Source: Verrucomicrobiota bacterium (GTDB lineage Bacteria; Verrucomicrobiota; Verrucomicrobiia; Chthoniobacterales; Terrimicrobiaceae). From it: DNA of 64,000 bases. The notes beneath the pieces were generated by a model. It was not told the origin of the DNA, did no database searches, and saw only the letters and a program-made list of their open reading frames with translations. Shown here piece after piece: positions 17,234 through 25,597 of this stretch. The DNA is taken from positions 62,001-126,000 of the forward strand of contig JAFKMU010000037.1 in assembly GCA_017305195.1 (NCBI GenBank). The letters are read 5' to 3'. How positions within the stretch are numbered: position 1 is the first letter of the stretch; each line of letters begins with the position of its first letter. A program made the position numbers and the translations under genes.

Positions 17234-19921
17234 ATGCAGTTTCCCCTAACGCCTCCATATCGTTGCCGCCTGACGAAATCTCCCGTCGCGGCGGTACTTA
17301 AGCCAACCGTTCTGGCTGCGTGCATCGTTGCGCTAATGGGTCAATCCCTAAACGCTTCCTCGGTGACCTGGGATGGCGGGGGAGCCAACGCCCTGTGGGG
17401 AACGGCTAATAACTGGGATACGAATACTCTCCCGGCCAGCGTGGATGACATTACCTTTGGTTCGGGCTTTACCTCGGGCAGCCCGAGCCTTGGGGGAATA
17501 GACTATACGGTGAACTCGCTGGCGTTCAATGGTTCCACCGCGATCTCGCTCCTGACGGGAAGCGGCTCTCCGACCATTACGCTGACCTCGGGCCTGCTGA
17601 CGAAGACGACGGCGGCGGCGGTGACGATCGCGCCAAACATTCTTCTGGGCGCAGATGCAGTCTGGAGCAACACATCGACAGCCACTGCCAATGCGCTCAA
17701 GGTGACAGGCAGCATATCGGACGGAGCGGGATCATATGGATTGACCGTTGCGGGTGGCGGTCATGTTTGGCTTTACGCGAGCAACAGCTTCGATGGCGGG
17801 GTGACGGTTAACTCCGGTAACCTCGGCGTATATAACAACGGGGCATTGGGAACTGGTACGCTCAAGATCCAGGGCGCTTCAGCGGTCTTTTACACCGCAG
17901 ACACGATCTCGAATGACATCGTGTTCAACAGTCCCACGGGCTTTACCGGCTTTTATTCCGGCTCCTACAAGTCGACGACGAATAACTTCTCGACGACCTT
18001 TACCGGGAGCATCACCGGGGCGATGAACAACCAGCAGCTCCGGGTGGGGGGCAATGCACGGACGTGGATATTTGGAACGATCAATCTGACGGGCATGCAG
18101 TCGCAGGGCCTCCAACTGGTGCCGGAAGAGGCATCGGGCAGTTCATCCTACATTTTTTCGTCAACCCCGACCCTGAGCAACGGCCGCATCCAGTTGGGAG
18201 CGACCTCTGCGGCAGGAGCCCAGGGCAATCTCCTCGTCAATACCGCCACGACTTTCAATGTGACCCGCATCACGCAGAACAGCGGTGGTGGCAAGGATAC
18301 GATCGGCGGCATTCACTCATCCGGCACGGCAACATTCTCGCAGTCGGAAGGCATCCTGCTCAACGACGTGGCGGCTGGCCAGGTGAACCTGATCACCCTG
18401 AACGCAGGAGCGACCACGGACTTTGCCTCGCTGCTCGACGATGGGGCGAACTCGGTGGGAGTGACGATCAACGGCACCTTTCGCCAGGTCGATACGGCGG
18501 CGTCCGCAAATCAAAATGCGGCGGTTTACATGACCCAGGCTCCGACCGGAAAAGTGCGGCTGAGCAAGTCCACCGGCAATACTTATGACGGCGGAACGGT
18601 GGTCTCCGCCGGGACGTTGCTCGTGGCTAATACGAGCGGATCGGCGACCGGCACCGGCAGCGTGTCGGTGGAAAGCGGTGCCACCCTGGGCGGTACGGGC
18701 ATCATCGCTCCCGGTACAGGCGGCGCGGTATCGATGAAATCCGGCGCCACCCTTGCTCCGGGCGAAGGCATCGGACAGATCCGCTTCAATGGAGCCGGCA
18801 CGGCGGCGGCGGTGCTCTCTCTGGAAGCCGGCGCGGCGTTTTCCTTCGATCTGGGCGCGCCCGGAACCAGCGACTCCGTGGCGATGTGGAACTACTCCCT
18901 GGGCGATCTGGTGCTCAACGGCAATGTGGTCAACTTCACCAATCTCGGCGGGCTGGCGGAGGGGACTTACACGCTCTTCTCCTTCTTCTCGGACAGCGGG
19001 ACGACGCTCACCGCGAGTGGATTGTCCTCGGGGTTGACGATTGGCACCGGGCTGGAATCCTATAGCGGCAGCCACTTTGTCTATGGCCCCGACTCGGTCA
19101 GCCTGGTCGTGGCGGTGCCGGAGCCATCGACTATTTGGCTGCTGGTCGCCGTGGGCGTGCTAGGTTTGTGCAAGATGAAGATGACGTCGGTCAGTAATGG
19201 ACGGAGTCTTGCCTTCGGCTTTCGCAAGGTAAACGGGTTTACCCTCATGGAGGTGCTGGCTGCGGTGGCGGTGATCGCCTTGCTCGCCGCGCTGATCCTG
19301 CCTGCGATGCAAAACCTCCGGCAGAAGGGATTTTCCATTCTTTGCCTCCAGAACCTTCGGACCCTGGCGGTGGCCTACAGCCAGTATCGGGCGGATCGCG
19401 ACGGGCTGCCCCTGCCGCGCGGCGTGACCTCGACCGATCCTGATTCAGAGAATGGGCATAACTTCGCCGGGATCAGCCTGCTGAGGCAGTACTATCAGGG
19501 AGGCGCGGGACCTTATGTTTTCACTTCCAAGGGGAAGTATATCGAGGTGAAGACCGAAAAGTGCCCGATGTCGGCCATCCGTAAGGAGACCACCACGGCA
19601 AACTATAACTTCATCGCGAAGGATAACTACCTGAGCTACACGGGAAATAATGCGGTCCGCATGGACTTGTATTTTTCCAATCACTCCAAGACCCCGCTGA
19701 TGTGGGAAAGCTGGTCGATCAACTGGGGGGCCAATCCGTACATGCCTATGAGGCACTCCGGCAAGGTCAACATGGCCTTCCTCGACGGGCATGTGGAAAG
19801 CATCGCGGGCACGGATGGCCGACTTTACAAGGGATATATCGAGTCCATCTACAAGACCGGAAATGTGGATGAAACAAAGCAGGGCAGCGGCATCGCTCTG
19901 GCCCGCGAAACTTATCCCTGA
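17234..19921 (+). CDS. PEP-CTERM beta-strand-repeat protein fused to an H-X9-DG pseudopilin
   Basis: One uninterrupted frame of 895 residues that joins two normally separate proteins. I chose ATG 17234 because GGAG sits 9 bases upstream and a signal peptide follows (VLKPTVLAACIVALMGQSLNASS). Residues about 40-625 are a Gly/Thr/Ser-rich autotransporter-associated beta-strand repeat protein (SVTWDGGGANALWGTANNWD at the start; YDGGTVVSAGTLLVANTSG later). At 19115 comes the PEP-CTERM signal VPEPSTIWLLVAVGVLGL plus CKMKM, where such proteins end, but translation runs on into a prepilin leader (FRKVNG|FTLMEVLAAVAVIALLAALILP, Gly at about 668) and a 249-residue pseudopilin ending with the H-X9-DG motif (HSGKVNMAFLDGHVES). 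An ATG at 19175 could start the pseudopilin alone. The cause may be true fusion, an indel or internal initiation; see findings. Divergent from LacI-1. Confidence 0.75.
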   Translation: MQFPLTPPYRCRLTKSPVAAVLKPTVLAACIVALMGQSLNASSVTWDGGGANALWGTANNWDTNTLPASVDDITFGSGFTSGSPSLGGIDYTVNSLAFNGSTAISLLTGSGSPTITLTSGLLTKTTAAAVTIAPNILLGADAVWSNTSTATANALKVTGSISDGAGSYGLTVAGGGHVWLYASNSFDGGVTVNSGNLGVYNNGALGTGTLKIQGASAVFYTADTISNDIVFNSPTGFTGFYSGSYKSTTNNFSTTFTGSITGAMNNQQLRVGGNARTWIFGTINLTGMQSQGLQLVPEEASGSSSYIFSSTPTLSNGRIQLGATSAAGAQGNLLVNTATTFNVTRITQNSGGGKDTIGGIHSSGTATFSQSEGILLNDVAAGQVNLITLNAGATTDFASLLDDGANSVGVTINGTFRQVDTAASANQNAAVYMTQAPTGKVRLSKSTGNTYDGGTVVSAGTLLVANTSGSATGTGSVSVESGATLGGTGIIAPGTGGAVSMKSGATLAPGEGIGQIRFNGAGTAAAVLSLEAGAAFSFDLGAPGTSDSVAMWNYSLGDLVLNGNVVNFTNLGGLAEGTYTLFSFFSDSGTTLTASGLSSGLTIGTGLESYSGSHFVYGPDSVSLVVAVPEPSTIWLLVAVGVLGLCKMKMTSVSNGRSLAFGFRKVNGFTLMEVLAAVAVIALLAALILPAMQNLRQKGFSILCLQNLRTLAVAYSQYRADRDGLPLPRGVTSTDPDSENGHNFAGISLLRQYYQGGAGPYVFTSKGKYIEVKTEKCPMSAIRKETTTANYNFIAKDNYLSYTGNNAVRMDLYFSNHSKTPLMWESWSINWGANPYMPMRHSGKVNMAFLDGHVESIAGTDGRLYKGYIESIYKTGNVDETKQGSGIALARETYP

Positions 19922-19953
19922 ATCTCTCTTCAAATCACAGCTTATTCCCTCTC

Positions 19954-20517
19954 ATGAAAATCTCTCTTTCCTCCCTCCTCGCTGGAACCTTCGCTCTCGT
20001 AGTCCTCGCCGGAAACTCGCGGGCAGACACTCTCAAGATAGATTCTTTTGAAACCCAGCCGTTTCAATGGGTGGCGGCGATAGACCAGCCCGACCGGGCT
20101 CCGTTTACCAAGGAAACCGCTGCCGGAAAGATCAAGGAAGGCAATGCCTCCGCCCGCTGGTCGGTGTCGCAGCGGCCGTGGGCCATCATCAAGCATGCGC
20201 CGAAGGACTGGAGCCCCTACCAGGCGCTCAGCCTCTGGATCTATGCCGACAAGGCTAATGGCCAGATCCTGAACTTCTGGGTCTATTGCGATAGTGAAGG
20301 GCAGCCCAAGGGGCAGAAATATTATTTTCACAAGCTCGCAGTGGACTGGACGGGATGGAAGCAGGTCGTTCTGCCGCTGTCGGATTTCCACGCTGTGCGC
20401 GATCCTGCAGGTTGGGACAAGGTCACGGGATTCATGATCTCGGGCAAGGGCGGCGACGCCACGCCGCTGGCGGATAGCGTCCTTTGGATCGACGATCTCA
20501 AGCTGGAGTCCCTGTGA
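19954..20517 (+). CDS. Secreted sugar-binding-like jelly-roll protein
   Basis: Exported protein of 187 residues with a clear signal peptide (MKISLSSLLAGTFALVVLAGNSRA). The mature part (LKIDSFETQPFQWV, YQALSLWIYADKANGQILNFWVYC, GWKQVVLPLSDF, VLWIDDLKLES) is a beta-sandwich of the galactose-binding/CBM11/CIA30 kind, where the final DDL strand often coordinates calcium. Its stop overlaps the GTG start of the next gene as GTGA, so the two are translationally coupled. It is probably a stand-alone carbohydrate-binding partner of the large secreted protein that follows. The fold is inferred by eye; no ligand can be assigned. Confidence 0.65.
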   Translation: MKISLSSLLAGTFALVVLAGNSRADTLKIDSFETQPFQWVAAIDQPDRAPFTKETAAGKIKEGNASARWSVSQRPWAIIKHAPKDWSPYQALSLWIYADKANGQILNFWVYCDSEGQPKGQKYYFHKLAVDWTGWKQVVLPLSDFHAVRDPAGWDKVTGFMISGKGGDATPLADSVLWIDDLKLESL

Positions 20518-23366
20518 TTTCTTTCCTGCGAGGTGGCGCAGCTGTGATGGCGGCCAGTATGCTCCCGGCATCCGGTCTCTATGCCGCTGATGTGCTCAAG
20601 ACGAGGGAGGATGGCGGCCCGGGCGTGTATACGGATGGCAAAACCGCTGGCTCCGCCGCCGCACCGGTCGACAAGCTGACCTTCCCCGTCGGCCAGGCGG
20701 CGCGCATCGCCACCATTGGCGGCGGGGTTCGCGGGTTCGGGATGCTGGCAGAGTTTCCCGCTGGCGGGCCTCGACGCATCCTGGTAACCCGCCAGACGAC
20801 AGTCTCTTCGCAGGAACCTTACCTGCCGACCGCCCTGGCGCGGGTATTTGATCCGGCGGGCAATCTCGTCGCAGTGGAGGATTTTAGCGCTCAGAAGAGC
20901 GGCATGGAGACGCGCACACTGCAGGTGCCGGAGGGCGCCGCCGGGATATGGCGTATTTCCTTCTCCGGAGGGCGGCAGGGGGATCTTATCGAGTTGCGGC
21001 TCCCGCCGACGGAGGCGTGGGGAGTGCGCGGCGAGATGGCCGTCGGAGTTTCCGCGACGACACCCCGGCCCGCCTATTTGTGGGTTCCGCCCTCATCGCG
21101 CAAGCTGCTCCTCGGGGTTGAGGCTGGTTCGCCCGCCGGTATCGCCCTGGAGTCCCGCGATGGGAAGCCGCTCGCCCAGGCGGAGGTCTTGAGCGGAGGG
21201 CAGAGAAAAGGCCGCATCCTGCTCGATCCGGCTCCGGCCGGTCAGGTGGTGCGGGTCGTACTTCCGCAGGTATTTGATGGAGCCATCGATTTCGAAGGCG
21301 CTCCCGGGCTGCTCTGTCCGACGCCTGAGATGGCGGAAAGGCTCCAGGGCGGCACGGTCGAGAGCCACGGCGTGCGGGTCGCCGGTCCTTTGCAGGCGCG
21401 GGCTCGCGACTGGATGGTGGCGACAGCTCCCACGCTGGACCAGGACCCGCGTCTCAACTGGCCGACCGAAGTGCCTGCCGATCTCGCCTCGCCGGCGGTA
21501 GAGGTGCTGCCCTTTGGCAAATACGGCGGCCTGAATGGCGTGATCAGCCTGATGCGCGCCCAGAATGAAAACCTCGATCCCGCGAAGCCCTACTTCGGCA
21601 TCCCCACTCCCACGGGATTGCCCACGGATGGAAGCGAAGCGGAGTCGTGGATGAACTTCCTGCCATTCCCGGGGCGCTTCCTCTCGCTCTATGACTCGGC
21701 GAGCTTTGCCGCGCTCCATGCCTTCCCGGGCAAGCTGAACGCGGCCTACCGCGATCCGCAGATTTTGAAGCGCGCCATCATGGCTGCATTTTTCCACCTG
21801 TCTGCCCTGCAGGGCGATGACCTGATCCGCGACGGCCGGATGATGGACCTGCCGTATCCGTTGACGCACACCTTCTTCATCTACGACGGACTGGCCCAGG
21901 CCTATCTGTCGGTCAAGGAGGCCCTGCCCGCCGACGCGGGGGAGATCTGGCGGCAGGGCCTCATGGCCATCGCGGACAAGGCCGCCGACCATCAGGCGTA
22001 CGAATCCAACCAGTGGGCGCATGTTCTCAAGGCACATCTCGAGACGTATCTCGCCACTGGGGAGAAGCGGTTTTTGTCCTACTTCGAGCGCGGGATGAAG
22101 GCCTATCTCGGCGGCGCCTACGGGCCGAATTCCAAGTTCGGCCAGCATCCTGCCGGGTACTTCCTCGAGGAATATGGTCCGGATGGAAACTACGACCGGC
22201 TGAACCTCTTCAGCCTCGCGGCCTGCTACAACAACTACAAGGCGATGCCGGGACGCGATGAGGCGCTGGCCGAGGCGATGAAGCTGGGGATCGAAAAGAA
22301 CCTCCGTTTCAAGAGCTTCTTCTGGCTCCCTCAGCCCGATGGCACACTGCATTCGCCCACGGCCTTGAACTGCCGCACCTCGGCGATGTTCTGCCTTAGC
22401 GGGTATCCCGGCGAATTCATCGCCCGGGAGGATTTTCCCCTGGGCGCGGCGCGCTTCTATCTCGACAAGGAGCCTGCGGAGGGCATCGGGGCTGCGGGTA
22501 TTACCTCGTTCGTCGCCAATACGCCGGACTGGATCGCCCGCACGATCCGCCAGGGAGTGACCTGGGGCGGCGCGGAGTTCGAAGGCGGAGGCCAGTGGCT
22601 CCCCGCTCTCGCCCAGGCCTACGGCACCGGCGTCATCGCCCAACCGGCTGCGCTTCCCTTTACGCAAAAGGACCAGACTTGGCAGCTGCCGGGGCTGCTG
22701 GCATGGAACCGCGGCGGGATCTATGGACTGACATTTTACGATGTGATCGGGGCGCAGCGTAAACTGGTCGGGCGCTTCGGCGGAGGGCCGTCCGTGCTCT
22801 GGACCCCGGCGACGGGATCGTTCCTGGCCTCGATGCAGCCGGTGGGCAGCGCGGAGGCGGGCCACCTTCCCGCCTCGGCCAAGGAGATCACTCGGCCCGA
22901 GCAGCTCACCTACTCCTGTGTCTTTGGCAAATCAGACAAGGGAGCGTTCTTTGCCAGCGGTTCGGACCGGGCAAAAATTCAGGAAGGTGCGGAGGGGCGG
23001 GAGTTTTCCATCATCTCGCGAACAGGCTCGCCCATGCTGGCGGCGTTCACCTGGGACTATGCCTTTGTGGAGAACGGCCTCGATCTCTCGGTGACGGCGA
23101 AGACAGTGACTGCTCCGCAGGAGTGCTTTGTGAATCTGCCGGTTCTCAGCCGCCTTGCCACGGCGAAGGTGACGCTGGAGACGCCGCATCGGCTGGTGTT
23201 TGCCACGGAGCAGGGGAGCGTCACCATGGAGTGGCCCGAGGAGGCCGCCGGCAGGCTGGAGGATTCCGTGTCTCCCTCGGTGAAGCGGCTCGTCGTTCCT
23301 CTTCAGCCGGGGGGAGGCCGCCTGACCTTCCGCATCCGCGTTTCCACACCAGCCAATCCATCATGA
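20514..23366 (+). CDS. Large secreted protein with alpha/alpha-toroid lyase-like centre
   Basis: Exported protein of 950 residues, family not firmly recognised. GTG at 20514 overlaps the previous stop (GTGA) and gives a usable signal sequence (ISFLRGGAAVMAASMLPASGLYA); a start at 20484 would put extra residues before it. Residues about 40-330 look like beta-sandwich domains. About 430-640 is helical with aromatic, His and Asn-rich helices (YPLTHTFFIYDGLAQAYLS, YESNQWAHVLKAHLETYL, EYGPDGNYDRLNLFSLA near 554), a pattern common in alpha/alpha-toroid polysaccharide lyases and heparinase-like enzymes. The last 250 residues are again beta-rich. It is in one operon with a binding-like protein and a Gfo/Idh enzyme, so polysaccharide depolymerisation is likely. 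Other possibilities are a GH105/GH88-like or a non-catalytic toroid protein. Confidence 0.6.
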   Translation: MISFLRGGAAVMAASMLPASGLYAADVLKTREDGGPGVYTDGKTAGSAAAPVDKLTFPVGQAARIATIGGGVRGFGMLAEFPAGGPRRILVTRQTTVSSQEPYLPTALARVFDPAGNLVAVEDFSAQKSGMETRTLQVPEGAAGIWRISFSGGRQGDLIELRLPPTEAWGVRGEMAVGVSATTPRPAYLWVPPSSRKLLLGVEAGSPAGIALESRDGKPLAQAEVLSGGQRKGRILLDPAPAGQVVRVVLPQVFDGAIDFEGAPGLLCPTPEMAERLQGGTVESHGVRVAGPLQARARDWMVATAPTLDQDPRLNWPTEVPADLASPAVEVLPFGKYGGLNGVISLMRAQNENLDPAKPYFGIPTPTGLPTDGSEAESWMNFLPFPGRFLSLYDSASFAALHAFPGKLNAAYRDPQILKRAIMAAFFHLSALQGDDLIRDGRMMDLPYPLTHTFFIYDGLAQAYLSVKEALPADAGEIWRQGLMAIADKAADHQAYESNQWAHVLKAHLETYLATGEKRFLSYFERGMKAYLGGAYGPNSKFGQHPAGYFLEEYGPDGNYDRLNLFSLAACYNNYKAMPGRDEALAEAMKLGIEKNLRFKSFFWLPQPDGTLHSPTALNCRTSAMFCLSGYPGEFIAREDFPLGAARFYLDKEPAEGIGAAGITSFVANTPDWIARTIRQGVTWGGAEFEGGGQWLPALAQAYGTGVIAQPAALPFTQKDQTWQLPGLLAWNRGGIYGLTFYDVIGAQRKLVGRFGGGPSVLWTPATGSFLASMQPVGSAEAGHLPASAKEITRPEQLTYSCVFGKSDKGAFFASGSDRAKIQEGAEGREFSIISRTGSPMLAAFTWDYAFVENGLDLSVTAKTVTAPQECFVNLPVLSRLATAKVTLETPHRLVFATEQGSVTMEWPEEAAGRLEDSVSPSVKRLVVPLQPGGGRLTFRIRVSTPANPS

Positions 23367-24388
23367 AAGTTTGTACCATCGGTTGCGGCGGGCACTCGAG
23401 CGACGTGCATGGTCCGGCCCAGCAAAAGGCTGCCAGCCAGCGCGGCATTCATCTCGCCGCGTGTTGCGACCTCAATGAATCGCTCGCGGAGAAGTATCGG
23501 GCGAGGTTTGGCTTTGAGCGATCCTACACGGACATCCAGACCATGATCGACCGGGAGTCTCCTGACGTGATCTGCCTGATTGTGCCGACGCACGTCACCT
23601 GTGATCTGGCGGTCGATATCATTCGCCAGGGTATTCCCTTGTTCCTGGAAAAGCCGCCCGGCCTTGGCACGGCGGAGCTGGATCGCATGAGGGCGGCGGC
23701 GGATGCCGGAAAGGTGCCCAACCAGGTGGCCTTCAACCGGCGTTACATGCCCGTGGTCGCGCGGACGCATGATATCCTCGAGACACATCTGCCGCCCGAG
23801 GCCGTCCAGCAGATCAACTACGAGATGACGCGCTTCGATCGGCGGGACGCGGATTTTTCGACCACGGCCATTCATGCCATCGATGCCGTACGCTTCCTGG
23901 CGCGCAGTCCCTACCAGGAGGTGCAGATCAGCTACCGCGAGATGCCGTGGATGGGCGGCGGAGTGGCGGCCTTTACGCTCGACGGCACCTGTGAGAGCGG
24001 CACGCAGGTGAGGATCAACATCCAGCCCATCGCGGGCAAGACGAGCGAGGGCGCCTGCATCCACGCGGCGGAGCACACGCTGCGGCTGAGCCTCCTCGGG
24101 GCGGACGGCCGGCAGTTTCAGGGCTACCTGGAGCACTGGCAGAAAGACCGGCTGGCCGAGCGCTTCCAGGTCACCGGCGACCTGATCGATCGCAATGGCA
24201 CCTATGGCGAATTCTCCGCGTTTCTCGACGCTGTGAGCGAAGGCCGCGCCCCCGCTCCCGGTCTGGATGACTGCCATCAGCAGATGACTTTGATGGAGGC
24301 CCTGCGCCGCCGTTTGCCGAGAGTCGATTTCGCCGAAACTCTGCGTCTCTCGCTGAAGCCGGAACTCGTGATCTCGCGGCAGCCCTGA
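23363..24388 (+). CDS. Gfo/Idh/MocA family oxidoreductase
   Basis: NAD(P)-dependent oxidoreductase of 341 residues, cytoplasmic. ATG 23363 overlaps the stop of the preceding gene as ATGA; the upstream in-frame extension lies inside that gene and is not credible. VCTIGCGGHSSDVHGPA is the nucleotide-binding start, LFLEKPPGLG (EKP at 96-98) the family signature, and a later FDRRDADFSTTAIHAIDAVRFLA contains the usual catalytic His region. Last gene of the LacI-1 locus, it likely acts on the sugar released by the upstream secreted proteins after uptake. Substrate unknown. Confidence 0.88.
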   Translation: MKVCTIGCGGHSSDVHGPAQQKAASQRGIHLAACCDLNESLAEKYRARFGFERSYTDIQTMIDRESPDVICLIVPTHVTCDLAVDIIRQGIPLFLEKPPGLGTAELDRMRAAADAGKVPNQVAFNRRYMPVVARTHDILETHLPPEAVQQINYEMTRFDRRDADFSTTAIHAIDAVRFLARSPYQEVQISYREMPWMGGGVAAFTLDGTCESGTQVRINIQPIAGKTSEGACIHAAEHTLRLSLLGADGRQFQGYLEHWQKDRLAERFQVTGDLIDRNGTYGEFSAFLDAVSEGRAPAPGLDDCHQQMTLMEALRRRLPRVDFAETLRLSLKPELVISRQP

Positions 24389-24412
24389 CCGATCGCGGAG
24401 AGGCGGGGCGCT

Positions 24413-25597
24413 TCAGGCTCCGTCGGCCGTGGTCTCAGGAGACGGCGCGCCTTTTTTCCGGGCGGGAATGTTTTGCTCAAAGGCAAAGCCGCCCATGAAC
24501 TGCACGATTTCCCTGAGGGGAATCTCCATCACGCCCTTGGCGGCCGGGTAGCCATTTTGCAGTCCGGGAGTGCCGCGCGGCTGGTAGTCCTGGCCGTGCG
24601 GATCGCGGATGATGACATTGTCCCTGCCTGCGTCATAGCCGAGCACGGCATAGGCGTGCATCGAGGAGATGCCGGGCACCGTGTTGCCTTTTGCTCCCGT
24701 CCCCGCAGTTATCAGGCGATGGGCGGAGGAGGTTTCCCGGAGCAGGGTGCGGAGCTGATCGAGCAGGGCGTCCTTTTCGGCGGGAGTCGTCTCCGTCTTG
24801 CGCCAGGGCGAGCAGGAGAAACGCTTGATCTCGTTGCCAGTCAATACCTTCACCATCGTGCCGGCCGATCCTGCGGTGGCCGCAACCAGCGGCGGGTCTT
24901 TTAACGACTTGTCCTCGATACGCATCTGCCCGACGGCTTTCTCGTAAACCGTGCTCCAGTACCCCTGGCCTCCGGTGCCGGAGCTGATGGCGATCTCGCC
25001 ATCGGTCGGGGCGGTGACATGCACGGTGCGATCTCCGTTGAGCCGCACGGTGAAGCCATCTCCGTCGCGGGTGAAACGGGCCGCTACGGCGGCGGGGTCG
25101 CGATTGATCAGAGCCGCCATCGGGGCGAGGCAGAAACATGAGCCGACCTTGCCCTGGCGGAAGCCGTTCAGGCTCGGCGCTCCGGAGGCAAAAAGCTCGT
25201 GAGGGGCTCCCTGGATCTTCTCGACATAGGCGGCGTAGTAGCTGCCGAGCCGGGGGATGCCGAGGTCCTCGTCGCCCGCGGGTGTATTGGCCTCTCCGGA
25301 CTCCTGCTTCACGAGGTCGGAGAGAGCAAAGGGCGGTTGCATCGGGTGGGACTTGTTGCGGGTGGCGCGATAGATGGCGGCCACGGCGGCGGCTTCTTCG
25401 CCGCGCACCTCGGGATCGGCCAGGGCCAGATTGATCTCGTCGATGGTCAGCGAGCCGTCCTTGTCGGCATCCCAGGCGGGAAAGCCTTTTTGAATCACCT
25501 GCGCCAGTGGCTGCGGGTCGGCGAAGGCAGCCGTCATCGACAGTGCGAGCAGACTGGGGGCGAGGCGGGTGATCGCCGGACGCGCGGAGGTTTTCAT
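24413..25597 (-). CDS. Exported EF-hand/calpain-like cysteine protease
   Basis: Putative periplasmic cysteine protease of 394 residues. The ATG at 25597 overlaps the upstream gene's stop as ATGA and opens a signal peptide (RLAPSLLALSMTAAFADP); longer starts lie within the ggt gene. Residues 43-54 (DADKDGSLTIDE) form a canonical 12-residue EF-hand calcium loop with D1, D3, D5, G6 and E12. The calpain (C2) core follows: QGKVGSC with Cys154, SMHAYAVLGYD with His314, then IIRDPHGQ, where the catalytic Asn of the usual NPWG is replaced by Asp332 and Trp by His. Calcium dependence is suggested by the EF-hand but untested. Last gene of an operon with two gamma-glutamyltransferases, so a role in peptide processing is likely. 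Confidence 0.72.
   Translation of the reverse strand: MKTSARPAITRLAPSLLALSMTAAFADPQPLAQVIQKGFPAWDADKDGSLTIDEINLALADPEVRGEEAAAVAAIYRATRNKSHPMQPPFALSDLVKQESGEANTPAGDEDLGIPRLGSYYAAYVEKIQGAPHELFASGAPSLNGFRQGKVGSCFCLAPMAALINRDPAAVAARFTRDGDGFTVRLNGDRTVHVTAPTDGEIAISSGTGGQGYWSTVYEKAVGQMRIEDKSLKDPPLVAATAGSAGTMVKVLTGNEIKRFSCSPWRKTETTPAEKDALLDQLRTLLRETSSAHRLITAGTGAKGNTVPGISSMHAYAVLGYDAGRDNVIIRDPHGQDYQPRGTPGLQNGYPAAKGVMEIPLREIVQFMGGFAFEQNIPARKKGAPSPETTADGA

Noticed and set aside
21093-22865. 590-codon open frame on the minus strand
   Set aside because: Antisense to the large secreted protein, Arg/His-rich and without motifs.
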